A stretch of 36,566 bases of DNA from JBAWVR01 sp964583845. GTDB taxonomy: Bacteria; Patescibacteriota; Minisyncoccia; Phycocordibacterales; GWA1-40-21. The DNA lies in the NCBI GenBank assembly GCA_964583845.1, contig CAZOXG010000004.1:1-36566 (forward strand), in the 5' to 3' direction. Below are positions 7,082 to 12,925 of this stretch, piece after piece. Positions within the stretch are counted from its first letter, which is position 1. Each line of letters opens with the position of its first letter. A program made the position numbers and the translations under genes. The notes under the pieces were generated by a model, which saw only the letters and a program-made list of their open reading frames with translations, was not told the origin of the DNA and searched no databases.

Positions 7082-7088
7082 TATAGCA
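7080..7088 (-). promoter_or_regulatory. Extended -10 of polA
   Basis: Minus-strand TGCTATAAT, with TATAAT at 7080-7085 overlapping the first ATG. The -35 region (TTTTGG/TTTGGT, inside the terminator stem flank) is weak. The implied start point falls at the second ATG, 7072. Confidence 0.5.
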
Positions 7089-7104
7089 CAAGAAAATAAC
7101 CACC

Positions 7105-7143
7105 AAAAAGGCCGGGTTTCGCTTCGCGAAACCTGGCCTTTTT
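7105..7143. terminator. Bidirectional terminator downstream of tsaE
   Basis: Long stem AAAAAGGCCGGGTTTCG paired with CGAAACCTGGCCTTTTT (one mismatch), with T tracts on both strands. It separates tsaE from polA and shares the AGGCCGG...TTCGCG theme with the terminators at 4598 and 11191. Confidence 0.85.
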
Positions 7144-7150
7144 GTTCTTC

Positions 7151-7172
7151 TTTATACTTTATACCTATACTT
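7151..7172 (-). repeat. GTATA-type block between tsaE stop and terminator
   Basis: In the tsaE sense it reads GTATAGGTATAAAGTATAAA, starting a few bases after the stop codon and preceding the hairpin at 7105-7143. Confidence 0.5.
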
Positions 7173-7173
7173 C

Positions 7174-7605
7174 TTAAAAATATATCTCCCTAGTCGCCTC
7201 ATCAACAAACGTAAAGTTGATTCTTTCCTCACTCCCATCAAAAGCTACCGCCACCATTTCCGGCCATTCGAGAAGAATTATTTTCTTTGGGTCTTTTATG
7301 AGCTCTGGCCAACCAATAGTTTTTAGCTCCGCAACATCATTTAAACGATAGGCATCAATATGTACTAACTCAGAAAAATCTGGATGTTTTATTTTATAAA
7401 TCTTTTCAATCACAAAAGTTGGACTAGTGACAGTTTCTACCACTCCCAGCAATTCCAAAACTAATTTCGTAAAAGCGGTTTTACCAGAACCAAGATCACC
7501 CTGCAAAGCCACAATAGTCGCCCCCTCCCCCCTCGGTTTTAATTCCGAAATAAATTGCTGTGCTATTTTTTTAGTTTCTTCTAAACTATGACTAGTGTAT
7601 TTCAT
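7174..7605 (-). CDS. tsaE: tRNA threonylcarbamoyladenosine biosynthesis ATPase TsaE
   Basis: A 143-residue P-loop ATPase. TsaE works with TsaB and TsaD to install threonylcarbamoyl on A37 of ANN-decoding tRNAs. Visible motifs are Walker A GDLGSGKTA (36-44), the family segment TSPTFVI, HIDAYRL, and LLEWPE near the C-terminus. Length is normal for the family (about 140-150). No other tsa gene is in the window. No Shine-Dalgarno or clear -10 precedes the ATG; a perfect inverted repeat lies 14-38 bases upstream (7619-7643). Confidence 0.95.
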   Translation of the reverse strand: MKYTSHSLEETKKIAQQFISELKPRGEGATIVALQGDLGSGKTAFTKLVLELLGVVETVTSPTFVIEKIYKIKHPDFSELVHIDAYRLNDVAELKTIGWPELIKDPKKIILLEWPEMVAVAFDGSEERINFTFVDEATREIYF

Positions 7606-7618
7606 ATATTTTTTTCAT

Positions 7619-7643
7619 TTTGTGAAGGACTACCCTTCACAAA
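7619..7643 (-). promoter_or_regulatory. Perfect inverted repeat upstream of tsaE
   Basis: TTTGTGAAGG and CCTTCACAAA form a perfect 10-bp inverted repeat around a 5-base centre (ACTAC), ending 14 bases before the tsaE ATG. It has no T tract on the tsaE strand (ATGAAAAAAAT follows), so it could be an operator or an mRNA hairpin rather than a terminator. Confidence 0.4.
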
Positions 7644-7694
7644 GAATGTGTGATGTTTTAAAGATAGAGTAAAAAGGGAAAATTTGCAATTAAA

Positions 7695-7726
7695 AAACCC
7701 GTACCGTGCAAGCACAGTACGAGTTT
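7695..7726 (-). terminator. Terminator of lipoprotein gene 1
   Basis: Interrupted stem (AAAC..GTAC..GTGC-AA-GCAC..GTAC..GTTT), followed on minus by GGGTTTTTTAATT, 27 bases past the stop codon. Confidence 0.75.
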
Positions 7727-7752
7727 GAAGTGGGAGCCGAAGCTCCAGGCTT

Positions 7753-8274
7753 TCAGTAGTAGTAATTACCACTATTATCTTGCGTGGTTTCCCACACTTC
7801 CTGAAAGTCGATCCGGTTATCATTTCCCCATGACCGAACGGGGGTGATTTTCCAGATAACGGTCGTTCGACCGTTTACTCCCATATACCCGAGCGAATGG
7901 GTAAAGGAGCGGTGAACTAATATTCGTCCGTCAGGGAGTGGCTGAACCACTTTGACTGACAATACGGTCTGCCGGCCAGACCTGGTAAACGCATCGGCGA
8001 AAAATCGGAACGGAACACCACCAGGTTCCACGCGACCGCGAGGAATTCCGTTCACCGACACATCAATCAGAAACTGAGTGTCGTTAGGAATCATCACAAT
8101 CACCTGGGCGATATCCGCCGGGTCTGAGATCGTCCCGTCCGGATAACGACGAAACTGATAGTTCGGCGAATACGTGTTGGGGGGGTCCGGGATTGCGACT
8201 GACCCCATCATGCAACCCGTACACTCCACCAAGATCGCCATCAGGGACACCAGGACCAGTAATTGCTTTTTCAT
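7753..8274 (-). CDS. Putative lipoprotein 1 (GC-rich gene)
   Basis: A 173-residue protein with a lipoprotein signal peptide (MKKQLLVLVSLMAILVE, lipobox CTGC, lipidated Cys21). The mature part looks all-beta: VIVMIPNDTQFLIDVSVNG (57 onward) followed by a VEPGG turn and alternating strands. A similar N-D...V.VNG...VxxGG pattern occurs in lipoprotein 2 (8546-9307), suggesting related folds. It should be exported and anchored on the outer face of the membrane; no function is known. The start is fixed by AAGGAG upstream of ATG. It has its own consensus promoter (TTGACA-16-TATAAT), a leader of about 110 bases and its own terminator. GC content is well above the neighbours, suggesting transfer or different selection. 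Confidence 0.75.
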   Translation of the reverse strand: MKKQLLVLVSLMAILVECTGCMMGSVAIPDPPNTYSPNYQFRRYPDGTISDPADIAQVIVMIPNDTQFLIDVSVNGIPRGRVEPGGVPFRFFADAFTRSGRQTVLSVKVVQPLPDGRILVHRSFTHSLGYMGVNGRTTVIWKITPVRSWGNDNRIDFQEVWETTQDNSGNYYY

Positions 8275-8390
8275 TTTCCTTCTCCTTGTTTAGCCGACGA
8301 TTTTTATCATTTAGGCTGTTTGTTTCTTTCAAAGATCAATCAAGCGCCTGCCTGATATGATTTCCGTATACCACACTGTAACTACCTATT

Positions 8391-8418
8391 ATTATACACC
8401 TTTTACATCTTTTGTCAA
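8391..8418 (-). promoter_or_regulatory. Consensus promoter of lipoprotein gene 1
   Basis: Minus-strand TTGACA (8413-8418), 16-base spacer, TATAAT (8391-8396): both hexamers match the sigma-70-type consensus perfectly. The predicted leader runs from about 8384 to 8275. Confidence 0.75.
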
Positions 8419-8488
8419 GCTTCTACCCTATAGATAATTTCTGTCTGCCCGAGGCGAACCCTAGGGCAAAAGTCGGGTTTTGCGAATT

Positions 8489-8530
8489 AAAAAAGCGCTA
8501 GTAGGGGGTGTAATTCCCCTACCAGCACTT
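8489..8530 (-). terminator. Terminator of lipoprotein gene 2
   Basis: 15-base arms AAGCGCTAGTAGGGG and CCCCTACCAGCACTT (8493-8507/8516-8530, two mismatches), followed on minus by TTTTTTAATT. Located 16 bases past the stop. Confidence 0.8.
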
Positions 8531-8545
8531 GAACGCTCGTCATGT

Positions 8546-9307
8546 TTATCGCACGTTGAGCGGGGCCTGGTCGGACATGGGTCCGTCCGGCAGGTTGGTC
8601 ACTACGGTAGCGACCTGCTTCGTTAGTAGGACTTCCGTCTTACCAACACAAAGTGGCTTCAACTTCCGCCAGTTACCCGGGGGGTAATAGGCATTGGTGA
8701 CTTCCACTTTTTCACCCAGCTTGAGGCCAGGAATTGACCGCGTTCCGCCAGCCGGAACCTCAAAGGCCGGGGCCGTCTGTCCATTACTGGACTTGGCGAA
8801 GATGACAACTGGCAATGAAGCCTTGTTATCAATCACGATCACACCCACGACTGGAGTCGGGGTCTGGACCGTCACAACCGGATCCGGCTGCGGATCGGGC
8901 GCTTGCGGGACGGGTTGGGGCTGGGCGTAATACACCAGCGGAGGCGGTTGTGGCTGAGGGCCGTACTGCGGTTGCGGACCATATTGCACCGGTGGCTGCT
9001 GGTACGCTTGCGGCTGTGGCTGCGGAGCCGCGTAATTCGACTGTTGGGCCGAATATACGTACGGTGACGGTGCCTGTTGCACCATAATCACCTGAGGTTG
9101 ACCGCCCCACTGCGTATCTCGCACCGCCGGCCCGGCAGCACCTAGGGACGCGAAGTCCCGTTGCACCCCCGTTCCGAAACGATCGAGAGCATACAAGCCC
9201 CCGTTCCACGTGCCGCCAACGGCACCATTAATGGAACCGCATCCGGATACCAGTACCACGACCCCGCACAGAAGTGCGGCCGTCAGAAACATTTGCATCT
9301 TTTTCAT
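8546..9307 (-). CDS. Putative lipoprotein 2 with Pro/Gln-rich linker (GC-rich gene)
   Basis: A 253-residue protein with a signal peptide and lipobox LVSGC (19-23; lipidated Cys23). A Gly-rich segment follows the Cys, then a low-complexity Pro/Gln/Tyr region (about 85-140) with repeated YGPQPQ units, then a C-terminal beta domain (about 150-253) containing VIVIDNKASLPVVIFAKSSN and a VPAGGT turn. The linker suggests a tethered domain held away from the membrane. The layout matches lipoprotein 1: AAGGAG Shine-Dalgarno, near-consensus promoter, leader of about 100 bases with two palindromes, own terminator. GC content is far higher than in polA, gspE or the origin genes. Function unknown. Confidence 0.75.
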   Translation of the reverse strand: MKKMQMFLTAALLCGVVVLVSGCGSINGAVGGTWNGGLYALDRFGTGVQRDFASLGAAGPAVRDTQWGGQPQVIMVQQAPSPYVYSAQQSNYAAPQPQPQAYQQPPVQYGPQPQYGPQPQPPPLVYYAQPQPVPQAPDPQPDPVVTVQTPTPVVGVIVIDNKASLPVVIFAKSSNGQTAPAFEVPAGGTRSIPGLKLGEKVEVTNAYYPPGNWRKLKPLCVGKTEVLLTKQVATVVTNLPDGPMSDQAPLNVR

Positions 9308-9348
9308 TTCCTTGTCTCCTTTTTTTGTCTGTTTTCCTGACTTGAGAA

Positions 9349-9393
9349 TGAAATGGGCTCATACCCATTTCTGGAACTTTACCCAACTTGGGT
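9349..9393 (-). promoter_or_regulatory. Paired hairpins in the leader of lipoprotein gene 2
   Basis: On minus, ACCCAA-G-TTGGGT (9381-9393) is followed by GAAATGGG/CCCATTTC (about 9349-9371). Both lie between the promoter and the Shine-Dalgarno, so the 5' leader is probably folded. No known riboswitch class is recognised. Confidence 0.35.
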
Positions 9394-9412
9394 GTTTTTT
9401 CTTCCACCGCTA

Positions 9413-9440
9413 ATAGTAATACTTTTTGACGTTTTGTCAA
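9413..9440 (-). promoter_or_regulatory. Promoter of lipoprotein gene 2
   Basis: Minus-strand TTGACA (9435-9440), 16-base spacer, TACTAT (9413-9418). Its -35 overlaps that of the divergent gspE promoter, within the inverted repeat TTGAC-GTTTT-GTCAA (9426-9440). Confidence 0.65.
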
Positions 9441-9461
9441 GATACTAAAATTGGCTATAAT
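9434..9461 (+). promoter_or_regulatory. Promoter of the GspE/PilB-like ATPase gene
   Basis: TTGTCA (9434-9439), 16-base spacer, TATAAT (9456-9461). TATAAT ends only 2 bases before the first ATG (9464), so the transcript should start at about 9467-9469, inside the longest reading frame. Confidence 0.65.
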
Positions 9462-9463
9462 CA

Positions 9464-11176
9464 ATGGAAGATTGTAAAATAAAAGACATGATTGATTTCA
9501 ATGAAAGTGAACAAAATGAACGAATGGACGAGATAAGAAAGAAAGAAGAAGAAGAACTTTCTAAGATGCTCGCCGCTCGCCATAAGATTCCCTACATTAA
9601 CCTTTTTGCTTTTTCTATTAACACTGACGCTCTTCGTGTTATTCCCGAACAAGAAGCCATGATGGCTAATATCGCCGCTTTTGATCTTGTTGGAAAAAAA
9701 TTAAGCGTCGGTGTTCTTTCAGTTAACAATGAGGAAACAATGAAACTATTAGAAAGTTTGGATCGTAAAGGATACGATCTTGGTATTTTTATGGTCTCAG
9801 AAGAAAGTCTAAAAAGAGCTTGGTCACACTACGCTGAAATCTCCCAAGCTGAAGCCAATCGTGCCGGTTCCCTAGAAATTTCCGAAAAAGCTATCACTGA
9901 ACTTTTAGATAAACTTAAAACTGTCGCCGATGTCAAAGCCTCCTTAGAGAGTGTTATCACTGCCCATAATGCCTATCGAATTTCAGTCATTATGGAAAAC
10001 ATGATTGCCGGAGCCTTAGTAACTGACGCTTCTGATATTCATATTGAGCCAGAAGAAAATATTGCCAGACTACGCTACCGTCTCGATGGTGTTTTGGTCA
10101 ATATTTTAGAATTTGACCGTAGTACCATGGATGCTTTGGTCTCTCGTATAAAACTTTTATCGGGAATGATTTTGAATATTCACAACAAAGCTCAAGATGG
10201 ACGTTTCAGTATCAAACTTCCAACCATCACCTTAGAAATTCGTTCTTCTGTATTACCGGGCGCGTATTCTGAATCTATCGTTATGCGTCTCCTTAATCCA
10301 AAATCTATCGCTATTCCAGTGGAAGCCATGGGTATGGATGACTGGTTGTTAAATATTTTATTAAAAGAAATTGCGAAACCAAACGGTATGATTCTTACTA
10401 CCGGTCCAACTGGTTCTGGTAAAACTACTACTCTGTATGCTTTCCTAAGAAAAGTTAACAGTCCCGAAGTTAAAATCATTACGATTGAAGATCCGATCGA
10501 ATATCATTTACCTGGTGTGACTCAAACACAAACTGATGAAGATCATGGCTACAACTTTTTGTCCGGTCTCCGCGCTGCTCTCCGTCAGGACCCCGACGTT
10601 ATCATGGTGGGAGAAATCCGCGATGACGAAACTGCTCATATTGCTGTTCAAGCAGCCTTAACTGGTCACTTGGTCCTCTCTACCCTACACACGAATAATG
10701 CCGCTGGAACTTTCCGTCGCTTAATAAACTTAAAAGTTGATCCGCACGATATCTTCTCAGCGATCAATGTTGCCCTTGCTCAACGTTTAATAAGAAAACT
10801 CTGCACCACCTGTCGCAAAGAAAAAGTTTTAGCCGGTGAAGAAAAAATAATGTTTGATAATATCTTGGCTTCAGTCAGAAATAAAGATTTTATTAAGGAT
10901 ATCCAAACCGAAAAGATCTATGAAGTTGGAGACGGTTGTGAAAAATGTAACGGTATAGGCTATAAAGGACGAATTGCGGTTTTTGAGGCGATCCTCAAGA
11001 GTAATGAATTAGAAAAGGCTCTGATCGATAGTGTGGGTGAATTTGAAATCAAAAAACTAGCTCTAGATCAAGGAATGTTGGATATGAGGCAGGATGGTAT
11101 CATTAAAATCTTGAAAGGTGTCACTTCTCTAGACGAATTATCTCGTGTGATTGATATCAATGAAAAGATTCTGTAA
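9464..11176 (+). CDS. pilB: Type II secretion/type IV pilus assembly ATPase (GspE/PilB family)
   Basis: A 570-residue hexameric secretion ATPase that would power pilus polymerisation at the inner face of the membrane. Residues about 30-150 resemble the N-terminal MshEN/T2SSE_N domain. The motor has Walker A GPTGSGKTT (314-322), Asp box IITIEDPIEY (338-347), Walker B VIMVGEIRDDE (379-389), His box LTGHLVLSTLHTN (399-411) and a zinc-binding tetracysteine (CTTC 447-450, CEKC 492-495). No pilin, PilC or PilD gene is adjacent. The promoter TATAAT ends 2 bases before the first ATG, so the second Met at 9488 (MIDFNESE) may be the true start. Whether it serves a pilus or DNA uptake cannot be told here. 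Confidence 0.93.
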   Translation: MEDCKIKDMIDFNESEQNERMDEIRKKEEEELSKMLAARHKIPYINLFAFSINTDALRVIPEQEAMMANIAAFDLVGKKLSVGVLSVNNEETMKLLESLDRKGYDLGIFMVSEESLKRAWSHYAEISQAEANRAGSLEISEKAITELLDKLKTVADVKASLESVITAHNAYRISVIMENMIAGALVTDASDIHIEPEENIARLRYRLDGVLVNILEFDRSTMDALVSRIKLLSGMILNIHNKAQDGRFSIKLPTITLEIRSSVLPGAYSESIVMRLLNPKSIAIPVEAMGMDDWLLNILLKEIAKPNGMILTTGPTGSGKTTTLYAFLRKVNSPEVKIITIEDPIEYHLPGVTQTQTDEDHGYNFLSGLRAALRQDPDVIMVGEIRDDETAHIAVQAALTGHLVLSTLHTNNAAGTFRRLINLKVDPHDIFSAINVALAQRLIRKLCTTCRKEKVLAGEEKIMFDNILASVRNKDFIKDIQTEKIYEVGDGCEKCNGIGYKGRIAVFEAILKSNELEKALIDSVGEFEIKKLALDQGMLDMRQDGIIKILKGVTSLDELSRVIDINEKIL

Positions 11177-11190
11177 TGATAAACCAAAAG

Positions 11191-11255
11191 AAAAGGCCGG
11201 TTCGCGACCTAAAACAAATAATAATTTGTTCGGTCAAGTAGCGAACCGGCCTTTT
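11191..11255 (+). terminator. Terminator of the GspE/PilB-like gene
   Basis: Perfect 15-bp arms AAAAGGCCGGTTCGC/GCGAACCGGCCTTTT enclose GACC/GGTC and AACAAAT/ATTTGTT stems, so the whole 65 bases fold into one rod. TTT follows. It shares the AGGCCGG...TTCGC core with the polA and tsaE terminators. Confidence 0.85.
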
Positions 11256-11421
11256 TTTATTTTGGAGTTTTTTACCAGCGGATATCTATTTTCCACGAAA
11301 ACAACTCTGAAGTCAAGGCAGAAAAAATTTAAAAAAAACTACACGACAAAAAAAACTTTAGGTAAATTGTAATAATAAACAAATGGAGTAGTATAAAAAA
11401 CAAGAAAAGATTTTTTGGCAA

Positions 11422-11654
11422 CAAAAAAACCACTTTTCTTAAAATGGTTTCTTGTCAGTTTGGTTCAGAAGATAAATCTCTAAGCAATACTTTTTGCATG
11501 ATGCGAAAAGTTAAATAGATTTCCAAGGATAACCCCCGCAAACATCACGAAGATGCAACCGGAATGTCCTTTAAAAGATATTAGTAAATGCCCTAAAGAA
11601 TTTAATTGCTTAGAGATTTATACTCTGAACTATATGTAGTTGGGAAGATTGAGA
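11422..11654 (-). ncRNA. Structured small RNA candidate (6S-like rod)
   Basis: Two 26-base arms (11463-11488 and 11605-11630) are inverse complements at 24 of 26 positions and enclose about 116 bases. Inside, read on minus, AAGGA/TCCTT and CCG/CGG pair around a CATC-TTCGT-GATG apical hairpin. The 3' side of the bubble holds a small hairpin CTTTT..GCA/TGC..AAAAG. A closing stem, a large central bubble with a 3'-side hairpin and an apical arm is the architecture of 6S RNA, the regulator that mimics an open promoter. A promoter (TTGTCA-16-TATTTT, 11661-11688) and a terminator (11427-11450, with a T7 tract) on minus give a transcript of about 230 bases. No 6S sequence signature was verified, and tmRNA, RNase P and SRP RNA signatures are absent. 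Confidence 0.55.
11427..11450 (-). terminator. Terminator of the structured RNA
   Basis: On minus, AAACCATTTT ... AAAA-g-TGGTTT forms a stem followed by a run of T (complement of A23-A29 at 11423-11429). Confidence 0.65.
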
Positions 11655-11660
11655 CAGACT

Positions 11661-11688
11661 AAAATAGCGCTGCTCAAAGTTCTGACAA
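11661..11688 (-). promoter_or_regulatory. Promoter of the structured RNA
   Basis: Minus-strand TTGTCA (11683-11688), 16-base spacer, TATTTT (11661-11666). Predicted start near 11654, about 24 bases before the long closing stem. Confidence 0.5.
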
Positions 11689-11711
11689 GAGTGTAGCATG
11701 AAAATATTTTT

Positions 11712-12752
11712 ATGTCAAGCAAAAACACAGATTCTCAGGCTCAACCTAATAATAACCAAGAAACAAGCCACAAAACCGGTGAGGTTGGTTTTTTAGACCA
11801 AACTTTACGTCCAAGCTCTTGGGCTGAGTACGTCGGACAGAAAAACATCAAGGATAATTTGCAAATTCTCTTGCAAGCCGCAGCTGAGCGCAAACATCCG
11901 CCAGAACACATCCTTTTTTATGGTCCTCCGGGACTAGGAAAGACTACCCTCGCCCATTTAATTGCCAAAGAAACCAGTTCTCAACTTAAAGTCACCTCTG
12001 GCCCAGCCATTGAAAAAGTTGGTGACCTTGCCTCGATTCTTACAAATCTTTCTGCTGGTGATATGTTATTTATTGATGAGATTCATCGTCTAAATAAAAA
12101 CATCGAAGAGATTCTTTACCCAGCCATGGAGTCTGGCTCTCTTGATATTATCATTGGTAAAGGTCCATCGGCTCGCACTATTCAATTGGACCTTCCCCCA
12201 TTTACCTTACTAGCCGCCACTACCAAAGTTGCTGAGATTTCTGCTCCACTCCGTTCTCGTTTTTCCGGTGGTGTTTTCAAATTAGAATTTTATTCACCAG
12301 AAGAAATTAAAACTATCATCAAACGCTCCGCTAAAATCTTGGGAATAGAAATCGAAGAAGCGGCCGCTCAAGAAATATCCAAAAGAGCACGGGCCACCCC
12401 CAGAACCGCGAACTATTTTCTCAAACGTTGTCGAGACTTGGCCCAAGTTAAAAATCAGCATCTAACGACCGATATTGTGAAGCAGACTTTGGACTTATTA
12501 GGCATTGATGAATTAGGTCTTTCCAATCACGACCGCCAACTCTTAGCTTTGATGATCGACAAGTTTAATAGCGGTCCAGTTGGTTTAAATACTCTAGCCG
12601 CTGCCCTATCGGAGGAACAGAATACTATTGAAGATGTTTATGAGCCATACCTATTACAATTAGGCTTCATCGATCGAACACCTCGAGGTCGTGTCGCCAC
12701 CGATTTAGCTCACAAACATTTAAACAAGAAGGGTCCGGGAAAATTATTATAA
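11712..12752 (+). CDS. ruvB: Holliday junction branch-migration helicase RuvB
   Basis: A 346-residue AAA+ motor that drives branch migration with RuvA. After a polar N-terminal extension of about 25 residues come TLRPSSWAEYVGQ (31-43), Walker A GPPGLGKT (71-78), Walker B FIDEIH (120-125), the sensor region LLAATT, and RSRFSGG (181-187), where family members usually have RDRFG. The C-terminal winged helix ends with GFIDRTPRGR. Length is typical. It is monocistronic with its own terminator; ruvC lies 2 kb downstream in the same direction but in another unit, and ruvA is not in the window. No Shine-Dalgarno precedes ATG. Confidence 0.96.
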   Translation: MSSKNTDSQAQPNNNQETSHKTGEVGFLDQTLRPSSWAEYVGQKNIKDNLQILLQAAAERKHPPEHILFYGPPGLGKTTLAHLIAKETSSQLKVTSGPAIEKVGDLASILTNLSAGDMLFIDEIHRLNKNIEEILYPAMESGSLDIIIGKGPSARTIQLDLPPFTLLAATTKVAEISAPLRSRFSGGVFKLEFYSPEEIKTIIKRSAKILGIEIEEAAAQEISKRARATPRTANYFLKRCRDLAQVKNQHLTTDIVKQTLDLLGIDELGLSNHDRQLLALMIDKFNSGPVGLNTLAAALSEEQNTIEDVYEPYLLQLGFIDRTPRGRVATDLAHKHLNKKGPGKLL

Positions 12753-12781
12753 AAACGTTAGAATAAAACCTAGCGTTTTTT
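12751..12781 (+). terminator. ruvB terminator
   Basis: AAAAACG-t-TAG and CTA-g-CGTTTTTT arms around a short AT loop, starting at the stop codon. Confidence 0.75.
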
Positions 12782-12809
12782 ATTTTAAATTGCCTTGAAT
12801 TGGGTCAAC

Positions 12810-12839
12810 TTGATAATAAGGGACTGATAATGTTATAAC
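12810..12839 (+). promoter_or_regulatory. Promoter of the Ttd14-like gene
   Basis: TTGATA (12810-12815), 18-base spacer, TATAAC (12834-12839) with a TG extension (TGT). It gives a leader of about 80 bases ending in a strong Shine-Dalgarno (AAGGAAGGGG). Confidence 0.5.
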
Positions 12840-12925
12840 GTAGGCAGATGATACTCGATTATATTGAGTAAGTTCAAATCTCAAAATTTATTTGTCAAAA
12901 CCAAACAAAAGGAAGGGGTGTTTAA

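Larger units (their letters stand above)
11177..11711. other. Long intergenic region gspE-ruvB
   Basis: 535 bases without a convincing protein gene. It contains the gspE terminator (11191-11255), an A-rich stretch with nothing recognisable (about 11260-11420), and a structured minus-strand RNA candidate with promoter and terminator (11422-11688). No clear ruvB promoter was found: TAGCAT at 11694-11699 is a weak -10 candidate without a -35. Confidence 0.6.

Noticed and set aside
8829..9209. 126-residue frame inside lipoprotein gene 2
   Set aside because: Frame-shifted reading of the GC-rich Pro/Gln-coding repeat; no start signal, while the lipoprotein frame has signal peptide, lipobox and Shine-Dalgarno.
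11422..11654. Identification of the structured RNA as tmRNA, RNase P RNA or SRP RNA
   Set aside because: None of their signature segments (the tmRNA 5'/3' tRNA-like ends, the RNase P GAGGAAAGTC core, the SRP GGAAGnAGCA loop) was found on either strand.
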